A stretch of 64,000 bases of DNA, from positions 186,001 to 250,000 of the forward strand of contig JASANH010000484.1 of the NCBI GenBank assembly GCA_030248295.1, written 5' to 3'. Position 1 is the first letter of the stretch; every line of letters starts with the position of its first letter. This stretch comes from Mesodorylaimus sp. YZB2_4 (lineage: Eukaryota > Nematoda > Enoplea > Dorylaimida > Dorylaimidae). Positions 12,074-23,862 of this stretch are shown piece after piece. The position numbers were made by a program, and so were the translations under genes. The notes below the pieces were generated by a model. The model was not told the origin of the DNA, did not search any database, and worked only from the letters and a program-made list of their open reading frames with translations.

Positions 12074-12533
12074 TATTTGATATCTAATCACCACACAACC
12101 CAGTTTGTTGAAACGTAGCTCATTTTCTTGCTAGGCCGCTTTGTTTGGCTTGTTGCCTAGCAATGGGCGTATTTTGAGGAGCGGGTGTGGAATGGCTCCT
12201 ACGGTAACGACCCATTAGCACGCACGGCTGTCCTTTTGTAACATATTGATTTCTAGATTGGAAACAACAAGGACTCGTGGACACTGTTCGGTTACTTCCA
12301 TGAGTGCAGCGAGTACAGTACGTACAAGGATAACTCAGGACACCAACCTTGACCGCCTAAGCTATAATGAATCACTGATGTGCCCTATTCACAACGTGCG
12401 CAAAATATCGTAATCAAGGCAATCCCAAACTGACATGAGCAATGGCTGTGCAAAAAATAAGCCTAAAGTGGCATTGCAAAGATCAAGTCACAACACATTA
12501 CGCAAAGAGAAAGCAGACTCGCCGAATCCCTGC

Positions 12534-14367
12534 TCAAAAACGAAACATGCTGGCTGCAAAGACCGCAATCACAGTCGCTACAGCCAACCGACTGCCAATG
12601 ATCAAAGTGGAGACTGCGGACGACAGCGAAAAATCAGTAGCCAGTACGATGGCGCCACAAGCGTAACGCTTTCCAGCATGGCCAGTTGTCAAACTGTCGT
12701 CAAAACTGCCTTTGCCGAAATCGTCGGTTCCTTCGTGCAAAATTAATGACCGACCAACGATCGAGTGGGCACCGACCAACGAGATTAGACTGTCGGAAAA
12801 CTGAACGTTGGCCTCCTTGGTGGTCAAGTCGAACACGATGTTGCCCAAATCACCGACATGACGAGCCTGAAAGCAAATGGGTTCAGATCAGATGCCCGGC
12901 AGGCAGGGAGCGGTGTCAGCTTACAGTATCATTCGGCCCACCATGCGTCTTATTTTCTGGATTATAGTGGCCTCCAGCTGAATCGCATCCTGCAGTGAAG
13001 TTACTCGTTTGATGTACATGGAATCCCAGCGATGCATTTTCTGGTGAAAAATTTTGGCCGAGTTTCAAACGGCCTTCAATGGTGACTTTGTTTTCACCAG
13101 GTTTTTGTGTGAATTTGATTGTGCCGATAACGGTGCCCCCAACTGGTGATCCGGGGGTCGGAGTGGGTTGCGATGTCACCAGTGTTGCCGTGGCTACACA
13201 GTACATCTCAGTTCCTAAAATAGAATCCTTTTTAGCTAGGTGTTTGAATTTTATAATTTAGCCCGTGTAAAAAGTAGTTTGGTTCTGAAATTTTGTTCGC
13301 CGTGGCCGACACACATGCACGCCCCCCTGTAGTGTAGAATGTGTTCCGTCAACATTTTTTGCCGCGTTTGTGATAATAAGCCTGTCGTTCATTCTCAAAA
13401 CCTCAATCTAGCAAGGCAGGCACGTACTGCCTATTCGTCATGAATTCTTTTGTGGACTACGCAATTCAAAACTGGTACATAAAAACATCTGAGGCCGCTG
13501 CTTGCCTGGCAGACTTTTTGCTCCAAACATCCTCAAAATAGTCGGTGTAAATGGTGTCACGTTTCGTTAATCTTCTGTCCGGCTTACAGTATACAGTAGC
13601 GTGTCAGACATTAAGTGTACGGGGAATGAATCAGGGCCTTCTTGAATGCACAGGATCACGATTCCTACGCCTAGTCGAATAGGCGAGGGCCATTCGTGAT
13701 CACAAACCGCTATCTTTGGATTTTGCAAAAAATGCACTCTCTGCATGGTGTAGCTTTAGTAAGCACTGCGATCATTGCGTTTCTGTGCCCGCCAAAAAGA
13801 GGACTATTGGCGATAACAGCCGAAAAGTCAACAAGTAATGAATGGCCGCAAAGGTTTCGGCTGAACTGGTTCTCATCCGCACTGTATCCAATGAACAAAA
13901 TATATTTGAATTTTTGGGCCAGGTGCACTCTGTTGCACAATGTCATGTGGGTGTGTCTCAACAAGCTGACATGAGTAAAAAGATGAGATAAAACTTCGAA
14001 ATGACATTGTATAGGAGCAGGTTTGGATAAAATTGCAAAGAGTAATTTGGGAGCGGGAGAACGCCTAAAATATCAGAAGGGATGTCCTCGCCTTAAGATT
14101 GAAATGGCCAATATTGACTCATGCCCATTACTCAGACTGTGCAATTAGAAGAGGTGCTGGACTGGCCTAAAAATACTGTGGAGTCATGCACTCGCGGGCT
14201 TGCAAGATAACCATCGTAACATGGTTGCTACGGACAGATCATCAACAGTACCTGTGTCAACTGCCGTACATTTTTGTACCCAGTCACTATCACTTACCAG
14301 CAGCAGGTGTTGGAAAGATGGACATTAACCACACGAAACCCACCAACAAGCGCAGTGCCATTTCCAT
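12534..14367 (-). CDS. Extracellular Cu/Zn superoxide dismutase (SOD-B), membrane-tethered
   Basis: A paralogue of SOD-A with the same role. Exons are 14367-14298 (signal peptide), 13214-12925 and 12866-12534, giving 230 aa. The start ATG has a good context (ACCATGG). The signal peptide has core [14 protein letters not shown] and ends near PTPAAG. It is followed by a proline/threonine spacer and the SOD domain: ligands in [32 protein letters not shown] and [13 protein letters not shown]; arginine and disulfide cysteine in [10 protein letters not shown]. The C-terminus again ends in a long hydrophobic segment ([15 protein letters not shown]), consistent with a GPI signal or tail anchor. NAS, NFT and NKT are possible glycosylation sites. 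Intron 1 is 1083 bp. Both SOD genes place the last intron just before the RHVGDLG block, which supports common descent. Confidence 0.94.
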
Positions 14368-15391
14368 GGTTGAAGATCGACTAATCCTGTAACTGAAACA
14401 CATAAGATAAAACACGCGTGTTCAAGCTACACAAGACGCTGTCGACTGTCCTAACTAGGCTAGTGAACGAGAAAGGGAATGATGGGTGTGTCTTGTTTAT
14501 AGCGATTGGCTAACGTGGTGGCGTCGCCAGCGCACCACAACAACCACTCGACTGAACCAGCCATTCTGCTGCCAAGAACAGGGACTGAAGTCGAGCGGCG
14601 CATTGCTGGAACATTCCTGTTGCGGCAGAGCTCGCGCACGACTCGAATGTGCTTTTGATGTTAGTGTTTGCTCGCCTACTGTTTCGTCAGAGCGAAAGAG
14701 ATGGTATGAAGCACACTAATCGACCCGTATCTTGGCAACAGTATTGAAAAATGAATCCCCCATTCGTTCCACGACTCACACCGCCATAATTTTGTGTTCC
14801 TAGGTGAGCAAAGTGTCCGAACCAAGTGTCGTCAAGACGAGGTACTACTGTATCTCCTCTTCTCCTCCTCTCCTTCATGTAACCCCGTCGCGATCGATCG
14901 AAAGCAGAGGCGAGCTTGCTCTCAGGTCGGCGTCTCCCTCGTGATCCAGATTACGTTTTTTTGCTCTCTTTATCTGACGCACATCACAAAGGTTGTAAAA
15001 ATCGATTTAAAAAGATTTTTAAGTCGGTAGGTTCTCAGTCGGGGGCGGTAAAAATTAATAGAACTGACGAGTATTGACTCAGGAGGGTGCAATAGAAAAC
15101 ACTTTGTGTGTCCCAGTCATCTCAATCTTCTGCGTTTCTGGTTTTTGACAAAAGCAGAAGCCGGTCGGGCCGATAATCTTAGCGTGTGGCGATCATGTGA
15201 AAGGGGATCACGAGGTTGACTTTAACAAGTGAGCCAGGCTTGTCTTGTGGGAGAAAGGTACAAGACTAAAATACACACAAGTAAGGTCCTGTCGCGCCCT
15301 ACCCCTGACCACCTAATACACAACGGCATACCTTAAACATAAGACATAATGGTTACACGTAATACTGTACATATTTATAACAAATGCAATT
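14368..15391. other. Intergenic region between SOD-B and the PAN gene cluster
   Basis: No gene supported. It holds the divergent upstream region of SOD-B and the 3' flank of the PAN protein gene ending at 15392. Nothing else was recognised. Confidence 0.5.
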
Positions 15392-17757
15392 TCAGCAATC
15401 GATTGGACGAACACAATATCTCATACGGCTTCCTTGCGTCATGACTCCGATCGGGCATTTCTTCAAGCCGTTGTAGACCAATGCTCGGCAAGCCGAGTCC
15501 GAATGAGGAACATCCTTGAAGGCGCTTTTCAAAGCTTCTTTCTTGTCAGCAAATACTGAAAAAAGAAGTTCGATAGAAAACAGTTCTGACAGGTTAAATT
15601 TGATGTCCTGCTTATGCGTGCTCTGAGATCTCCATCTTTCTGCTACGTGGAAATCCCTGTATGCAGCTCTTGTGGATGTGCCGTGCTGCGAATGCTTCAG
15701 AAGTCTGATCGTGAGAAGTGCAAGCCTGAGAAACCCCCAAGTCCCTCCTTGCTGCTAAATAATACGCCTATAGGCGTGCATACTAGACTACTCTACAGTG
15801 CATAACTAATCTACTGTCAGACGTGACATCACATGCACTACCACTACTAATACTACAGTATATAGTAAATGCACTACTGCGGACCATACTTACCAGCCGC
15901 TTCCAATCATAATCACGAGTCTAAAACCCTTTTTAGGCGTACTACAAGTACATTAGTAGACTTACACCTAAGCGGACCAAGCGTGACAAGTCCTTCCCCC
16001 AGCTCGCCACCAATCCATCTAGTGGTCTGGATCTCTCCGATCGTCACTTCAGGACCGCGTGTTATTTCACGTGGACTTATAAATGGTGCTTCTGTGGGTG
16101 CTATAGTCAGACCTGGCGTGGGTGCGACAGTTGGAGTTGGTGGCCCCCCGCACAACGTCTCGATGTAGGTCACTTTGTCGTCCTTGATTTCGGTGAATAA
16201 ATCGGGACGCGAAGCTCGCGTTTCGTCATTCAAAATACAGTTTTGACTTTTGACCTGAAAAATCCCTTTTTGTTATTTGGGGTTGGGATACTTAATTCGG
16301 GCATACATTATAATAGAACGCGGCCGAATTGCATCCAAACCCGAATCTTTGCTTAGCATTCAAACATTGCTGGACACAGTCTTGCAAGGATTGGGAGTCG
16401 ACCGCTTGCCTGTTCAGACCAATCAGAACTTTCTGTGGGTATTCATCAAATACATCGGGGCAACCAGCCACCGAGGCAGCTATAAATGGAATTGCGAAGC
16501 ATGTATCATTTGAGGTTGACAGACATTAAGAAAGCCTACCGTCAAAGCAAAACTTTTGATAGTAGGTCGAACCAGGATCACTCTGAACTTGCTCCTCCGA
16601 CGTGGCCGTGTTGCTTGACAAAGTGCACTTTCCCCTTTCAAATTGGGCTGAGTGGCAATCTATCGATGGCCCTCCAATCACCTATGACGCTAGATAATCG
16701 AAACCAGGACTCGAAGCAGGCAAAACTGGTATACCTGATTTTTGAGGCAAGCCTGGGCACAACCCGCCTCATCTTCCCCAGGAGCGTCTTGACCTGTGAT
16801 TCCTACGAAACGGCTGTCCTTGACGGCGATCATTTTTGGTGCTTGGCCGGCAGGACAAGATGTAGGGAGTACAGGAGCTACAATGCAAAATGTGATCAAG
16901 GTGGAAATATGACCTATTGGAGCAGGTATGTGTACATCTTACCTTCTGTAGCTTTGCATTGTAAAGTTGGTCTGAAAAGAACCCAAAAAAGTACTTGGTT
17001 GCATGAACATTTTGCGCGGGAAACTCAAAATAAGGACATCGCTTATTCTTCCGTTGTATCTAGCTGCAGACAGAAGCACCAGACTGATGTTGCATTAGAG
17101 AGAAATGGATGATACATAAATAACAAAATATAATTGCTTCAGGCTGGGAATCTAGAGTGCCCATCTCCTGATGGCCAAGTGGCTTTAGCAAACTTTGTGA
17201 GCAGGAAATTCAAAGCAAGCTCTGACCATTCTTATGGCGAGTCAGGTTTTGGCTTGTAAGAGTGTTGCGCGAGAAATTAAAAACCGCACACCTCGTTTTC
17301 TTGTATCAGATGATCAGAGACTGGTATTCAGGGCGTGGCACATACTTGAAGTAGAACTTATTCGGATCTCTGGCCAAGACGCCACCACTCGTCTCATCTA
17401 CTCCGAACATATCGCATGTTTTTGTCACGCAGTCGTAGACGATTGCTTTACAGAAGTAGGGATATTCGCCGGACAACTTGTCGTTGCACATTTGAATGCA
17501 TTGGTTGCAGGTGACTGGCGTTGAGCGATTGAAAGGCGGGCATTTTGCCAATGTGCAACCAGCAGCGTAATAAAAGCAAGTTGGATCTAAAAAAATTAAT
17601 TATGATTTGCGATAATGGTTGAACCGGTTCCAGTAGAAACCAATGCAAATGAGGACTACGCACCAAAAGTACATCCGGCTCCTGGGTAAGGCGGTAACTG
17701 GCTCAGAGTTGCCGCCACGAGTAAGCAAATGCTTGCAAGTAACTGTAGCAGCTTCAT
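15392..17757 (-). CDS. Secreted triple-PAN protein with cysteine-rich C-terminal module
   Basis: Eight exons: 17757-17664, 17586-17346, 16971-16943, 16877-16735, 16681-16540, 16479-16307, 16254-15966 and 15555-15392; 424 aa with consistent phases. A signal peptide (MKLLQLLASICLLVAATL) precedes PAN/apple-like domain 1 (CFYYAAGCTL, CKAIVYDC, CDMFGVDE), domain 2 split over exons 4-5 (APKMIAVKD, CAQACL, KFCFD) and domain 3 in exon 6 (VLIGLNRQAV, CVQQCL, GCNSAAF). A Thr/Pro-rich linker follows, then a C-terminal module with ACRALV, KKCPIGV, MRYC and PIDC at the very end. PAN domains bind proteins or sugars, so an extracellular binding or matrix role is likely; the exact ligand is unknown. It is the tandem neighbour of the gene at 18387-19457 and a paralogue of 31685-34353, but lacks the TSP1 domain. 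Confidence 0.82.
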
Positions 17758-18386
17758 TGGCACGAGTGGTATCCGCAGGAGTTCGAATGACTAGATGGCA
17801 GAAAAACAACAGACAAAATGGACCAGTGCCCGAAGAAAGTGTATCCGTAAATAGAACAAACGAATGAAGCAATTTTGAATGCCGTTCTGACGCCAGAAAG
17901 GAATTCGTCAAAACGTGTCTTTCTATTTAAACCCCCTAAACTTGTCCTTGCCTTTGAGTTTTCCTGTCATGAAATTTTCGCGCTAGACTGATCGCAACGT
18001 TCTGCACTACTTACCTTCGTCCCGTCGTCATCGGGTGTCTTTTAGGAAAGGCCGACCAATTTAATTCTTACTAAACATCGGCGCCAGGTGGCATGTGTTC
18101 AAGGCGTGGACATCCTTTTCTTATATGGCAAGCGTGACAATCGGTGTGAAAAAAAACTAGTCAGAATGGACCTATGACAAGAGGCAGAACCACATAAAGT
18201 ATTTCTGTTCCAAATTCAAACCGGTTCCCTAACGGTGGCGAAGTATGACATAGCCAAGGTTGGCCATCTAACACCGAAACTGCGATTTAACGATCATCTT
18301 ACGACTAGCTAGCACTGATGGCTGCTGGCGCACTGGCAACTGATCATTTGATCTGCACATGCTTGATTCTAAGCAGTACATGCAAT

Positions 18387-19457
18387 TCATGACCAGAATA
18401 GCAAATGAGGGAATCTGGCAAAAATGATGTTCCTTCGACGACGGGTCCGACGAGCTTGTCGCTTTGGATTTGCAGAATTCGAAGGTGCTGACTGCTTTGA
18501 TGTGAAGATGCATGGCACTCGCTGACTTTCGCATTTCCTCGGGTCAGTCTTAGGACATTGTCGATAACGATAGCGATAGATCGAGATGCCTGGACGACAT
18601 ACAGACCACAGCGACCATTCACCTTCAGCAGCTATTGGCAAATCCAGGGCTTGTCGATGTCTCAGTGGTTCGAGAGTGGCGGCGGCTAAAAAGTCGGGTG
18701 GAGTTTATACGGGCAGGCAAACAGTACAAAAGTACAGGCTTGACCCAAAGTCCAAGGTAACAGTGATGAAAGACTAACAATAAGTATTGTCCTAAAGTTT
18801 TCTTACTCGTTTCTTCTTCAGGTGGCGTAGGTGGTGGACTACCTTCGAATGAAAAGGTGCTCAGTTCACCAGAGGTGGTTTCTTCTATGATGGGTGCCAG
18901 AGTCGGAAATGTCTCTGGAGTTGGTGCTGGCAGCAGTGCTGTTGTTGTCGGTGCAGCTGTAAATGTGATGGGCCGGGTCTGAGGGTGGACACCCATGCAT
19001 TGTGGGATCCAGGTTGGCCTGAAAAAGTTCCTATGACACCCGGAAAGCTAAAGTTTAAAGTAGGTCACGCCACCTTAAATAGGTTCGGCCACGACAAGGT
19101 GCTAATCTGCCATACAGTCGCTCATCGACATTGAACAAATCGCATGTCTTTGTTTCGCAGTCATAAGACAAGGCTTTGCAATTGTACGGGAACTCGCTGG
19201 TTTGCCTTTCAGTGCACATTTTGATACATTGATCGCAGCTGACTGGAGAAGTTCGATTGAAGGGAGTGCAGTCGATAAGGGTGCAGTCATTGGCGTAGAA
19301 GAAACACATGTAATCTAAACCACATGGGACCCTGGAGATATCATCAAGAGGGGAGGAACATAACAGAATACTCACCAAAGTTACATCCGGGTCCTAAGCA
19401 TATGCCTCGGGACAAGAGGCTTTGGATAGATAGCATAATAGACAAGAGCCACTTCAT
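18387..19457 (-). CDS. Secreted PAN plus thrombospondin type 1 protein
   Basis: Exons 19457-19376, 19314-19074, 19018-18807 and 18685-18387 give 277 aa. A signal peptide (MKWLLSIMLSIQSLL) leads into one PAN/apple-like domain (CFFYANDCTL, CKALSYDC, CDLFNVDE) in an exon of 241 bp, the same length as in the neighbour at 15392-17757. A Thr/Pro-rich linker follows, then one TSP1 domain with the WSLWSVC signature and CPKTDPRKC. After the last TSP1 cysteine the frame continues into a basic stretch (KRQARRTRRRR) and a short hydrophobic end. PAN domains 2 and 3 and the shared C-terminal module are absent, and I found no sign of them downstream. The last exon's end is therefore the least certain part. 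Likely extracellular. Confidence 0.7.
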
Positions 19458-21669
19458 GGCGACGTGCCTGAGAAGACAGTCGATAGAGAACAGTTCAGTG
19501 GAAGACTTATGGTGTAGGCGAAAAAAGAAAACGTAACTTCTAAACTCTGGCTAACCTGAGGATATAAAACCAGTCCCGCACACAGCGTGACATAAGTGGC
19601 GATAAATATAGACAGAAGATGGTTGATTATGTCAAGCGTGATGGACAAGACAAGTGCACCAAACAAGATTAGGTGTAATGGCAAAGACAGAGCTAGCAGT
19701 AAGAGAATATAAAAGGGTCATGTGAAGGGAGTGTAAGGGTGTCCTATCTGTGTTCGCATGGATCCTTGAAACCCAGGGCACCCCTATAACTGGAACTACA
19801 TAGTATTGAAGTGAGCTCACAGCCAGTCGCAGTCGCAGTCGCAAAACCTTGACCTCGACAATAGTATCAGTCCGCCTTTATAAAACTGTAGTGAGTGTTC
19901 CATTATGTCCCCCTCGAATACGCTGCCCTCATGGATCTCGATTGAAACAGTGAGAGCTTTCAAATATACGTAAGATTACCAAATTACGGTATAAGTTAGA
20001 CAGGAAACTGTACCGTAGACCTCTTGGAAAAATGCTGTTACATTACATGCAATATAATGAACTGGAATGCCCTGATGGTTGACTCCGCCCAGGGTAGACT
20101 ATGGCATCTTGTAGATCTAGGGGTCGAGTGGCTGACGATAAGACCATGCATCTATGGGAGGACATAGTTCAGACATCGCTGCAAGTATGAGCGGCTCGAT
20201 TGCGCCGTCAGGAACCTGTCTAACTTAGATTCGGGCATTTAGCATTCACAACTCTAGGTTCCAGCTGCAGTATTATTTCTCATATTTTTTCTCTCGCATT
20301 CTCTCACGCCGTATATTAAGCCGCCCCATGAAAATCCATATGCGGTGGAAGCATGAATCAGGCGGATGTTACTGCTGGGAGAGGAGCAAGAACGCGACCA
20401 AAACACGCGTTGGTCTGCAGGGCCGTGGAAGGTTATTTTGAAGTGGTTTGTCGAAGAGTAGCGTCGAAGGTTGTGTTAACTCTACAGATCACCTTGTTCG
20501 GTCTTGTGCATCCGGTTTCACAATCGAACAAACGGCGATGTATCGATTGTGTGACACAGGCTACGGAGCCGGCAATATTCCTCTAGGTGATCGGGTATCA
20601 GGAGGGCAGTCGTAGAGAAATGGTGGCACTTTAACCAATCAGGCTGGGGTTTTCACAGTCTTTGGCTACTGCAAGCCAGAGATTCCTGCTCTGATAGTGA
20701 GTTTTATGCGGGGTGCGTAATCTCCCTGCGGCCTTGCTTAGCAACGGTCAGTCTCTGGCTCGGGGAAAAGTATAAAAACGATTTATATGCAGTGTATTCT
20801 ACCCAAACTCGATAATGCTTGCTTCTCTTAGTCACCTATTCAGAGGGCAATAATTGACGACCCCGGGAGATCCCAAAAGTACATTCAATTCTGAATAATT
20901 GGAACATCTAATACGATGCGGCCTTGGCTACGCTAAATCTTTTATCGATTAGGAAAAGACGAGAAGGACATTTATTCACTTTAGTGACTGTGATCAGCGC
21001 TTTTGCCGTCGCTTCAGCCAGCCTCATCAACTTGTCAAGCCGACTGCTCGAACTGGTCGTTCACACAGAGCTTTCTTTACCCGACAATTACAGCCTCGAA
21101 CCAAGTGGCTGGTGAAAAAATGCATTAGATTTTTTTAAAAAGCGCGTCTGGGTTTTATCTAAATGTTAAATTAGTTTTCCTATCATTATTGTCTACTCGT
21201 TTACAATCCTGAATATGCGGTGCCGTTTTCGCGCGCTTTAGCCAGTGTGGCTACCGAGCTAACAGACTGACAGACATTATCCTATGTGGCTGGAGGTGAA
21301 GGTAGCATGTTATATTGCGACATGTTACTTTTCTTTCAGGGATAAAGGAATCGCTCTTATCTTATTAAAGAGGTCGGATTTCACAGCAGCTTCACTGAAG
21401 ATTTTTCTGGTGTAAGTATGGCATATTGCAAATGGATCAGGTTTTACCAGCTTTCTATTCTGTCTGTATCTACAAGTCAGTTACTGTGCATCTTACGATT
21501 AGATTAAATGCATAGTATGTCTTGAGTATCGCTTCTGATACTTCTCTTTGGGCATAGCGGTGCACATAATATTCAATAGCAGATATGTCATTCGCCACAT
21601 TCGGTCATCAGTGTTTCAAATTCTCCCAGTCTCTAGCATCAAAAACTAAGAACAGTTCTGCCTAGGCTT
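19458..21669. other. Non-coding region between PAN cluster and protease
   Basis: No gene supported. Several short open frames lack start context and similarity. It contains the upstream regions of the PAN/TSP1 gene and the 3' flank of the protease. Confidence 0.45.
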
Positions 21670-22841
21670 TCATTCTTTCATCAACTCACTCCAAGCCTGT
21701 ATCTTTTTGTTTATCCACCCAATATATGGCTCAATTTTCACATATCCACTCGGGCATAACAGGAAATGTCGCTTTTCACAACCAGAAGCAAAACTTGCCA
21801 CCCCGTATGCAACCCAGTCTTCTCCTCGTTTGCAAAATAGAGGACCTCCGGAATCACCCTAAATAAAATTATTTGTTTCTGTATTTCCTAGTACGACTTC
21901 GATTTAAAAAACTCTCACCCCGCACGCGCTCGGTGATTCAGGCTCAGGCTCAACAGAATATACATCTCTGACGTAATAGTCGTCACAATCGTATCCATCA
22001 GAAGCGGTTACGTTCATGTACTGCAATTCGTCAGCATAGCTGGGTTCATCTGCAGGTAAAGAAGCGACAGTTACTCCCTAGATACAGTATCTGGACACAG
22101 TGTAAACGACTAACCATCTATGGCGCCCCAACCTGCAATAACGCACTTGGCATTTTCGCCTATTGCTTCTCCTTTTTTGGGCAGCAGAATCGGCTTCATT
22201 TGGTCAGAGAACTTAACTGGCCGGTCAAGTTTGATTACAGCGATGTCTGCCACTCCGTGCTGCTCAGCTTCGTATCGGGGATGATATTCCATAACTTCGA
22301 CATTACGTTTTTCGTAACCAGCCTCCATTTTTTCCCTTAGGTGGGCCCCAGCGACCAGGGTTATGTGCTCCGGGTTCATGTAAGAACCAGTGGGTTGCAT
22401 ATCGAATTCTCGGCGACTTTCTCTATAAAAATGGTTTGGATAAGAAAAAGGAAACTGTACTCTTGCAACCGTTTGTCGATTGCAAAAGTAAAATATCGAA
22501 TTAGGACATACATTACCACACGCTCGTTAACGATGCAATGAGCAGCCGTGAGTACCATATCAGACTCTTTATCATTGCCAGGAACAGGGATCAGGAAACC
22601 ACCGCACCACTGCCCAGTAGAAATATGCAAAACGCCATTGTAGTGTATTGCGATGTAGCTCCCACCTAAACGAACCATCCACGGAAATTGGTTTCGCTGA
22701 GCGGCCATCCCGCCGCCATCTTTAGCTACAATACAGAGATCTTTCAACCTGCCACTGCCGGGTTAGAGTGCAATACCTATATGAGGCGCTGCATATGCAA
22801 AGCATATGGGCGCTAAGAATAGCAGAATATAATTTCTCATG
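21670..22841 (-). CDS. Secreted chymotrypsin-fold serine protease (S1 family)
   Basis: Exons: 22841-22777 (signal peptide, MRNYILLFLAPICFAYA), 22748 to about 22517-22524, about 22400-22115, 22049-21919 and 21858-21670. The catalytic triad is intact: His in VLTAAHC, Asp in VADIAVIKLDRP, Ser in GDSGGPLFC. The junction between exons 2 and 3 is uncertain; a donor at AACGAGC|GTGTGG joined to GCCGAG|AATTCG keeps the frame. The specificity-pocket position (six before the catalytic Ser) is Ser, in PSACGGDSGG, where trypsins have Asp, which suggests chymotrypsin-like cleavage rather than Lys/Arg. There is no long pro-region, and the mature N-terminus does not show the classic IVGG. Probably secreted; the substrate is unknown. 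Confidence 0.85.
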
Positions 22842-23862
22842 GATGCTCAAAATATCGCCTCAAAATCAACTGCGGACCACCGACCGACTAACCGACCAGG
22901 TAGGCTATTTTTCAGCTAGTTTTTCTTCTAGTAGTCAAGATTTACAAGTGGTCGGTTGTATTTGTCATCCATTTTTGCGACACAGATCCTAGTGTTGCAC
23001 GATGACGTCATGTTTTGTTGGTTCTCGAAAGGAATTTGAGAGGCGAGAATTTCGAATAATTTATGTAGGCGGTGGTTCCATATTACAACCTTGAAATTTT
23101 CAGAAACTCTTTTGTTGCACCAGATCCGTACGAATGCCTACTGTACGCAAATCAGACAGTCACAGCGCTCTTTGTGGCGGGCTTGGCTTTTGTAGACATT
23201 GCATTGTGATGCAATGACTGTTTTAGCCCGCTATTAGAAAATTATAACAACAAGAAAGCCCATGACCAGGGGGAAAAGGTACTGTAGGTAACCACCCCCC
23301 CCAACAACCCAAAAAAAAAAAAAAAAAAAAAAAAATTGAATTTGTCTAGTTATAGCAGGTGCCTCTAGCTCGGGAACTAACTCTAAATGTCCGCATTTTC
23401 ACTTCATAAAAGCAGCATTTTATACGCATCGAGTAGATTAGATTTAACACAAAGATAAACCCTAACTCAGCTTTACTTCTACCAGGATTATGAGATAAGA
23501 TGTATGAGATGCCTCACTCGAGTAAATGGTCGATAGAAGACTTTTCCTCTTTGGATCCTACTGTGTATAGAGGAAGACGTGTGCAGTTTTGCATAAATAT
23601 CACTGGAGTCGATACTCGTATTTGACAAACTCTAGATTTTCATTAAAAGTGCAGTGCGAACAAATGCATTTTGAGGCCTATTTTTCGATTTTCTTTTCAC
23701 AATTTGCCTTTAATATATAATTTAAGTAATCATAAGACAAAATACTGCAATGCTACGATTAGACTTCCATGATTAAAGTCAACTTTTAAGACTTGAAACG
23801 TCCGTGCAACCAGCGAGCGTGAAAGCCCTTTTGGACTTGTCCGTTAAGGAAGCTGAGAACAT
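22842..23862. other. Intergenic region with an A-rich tract
   Basis: No gene supported. It contains a run of about 26 A at 23309-23335 next to a C run, possibly a retroposon tail, although I could not identify the associated element. Confidence 0.45.

Noticed and set aside
15614..15805. Plus-strand frame with VCSSCGCAV and SDREKCKP that looks like a TSP1 fragment
   Set aside because: It lies in the intron between the last two exons of a minus-strand gene, lacks the WSxWS signature and has no splice context. Probably chance.
20353..21115. Small open frames between PAN cluster and protease
   Set aside because: No start context, no splice partners and no family resemblance.
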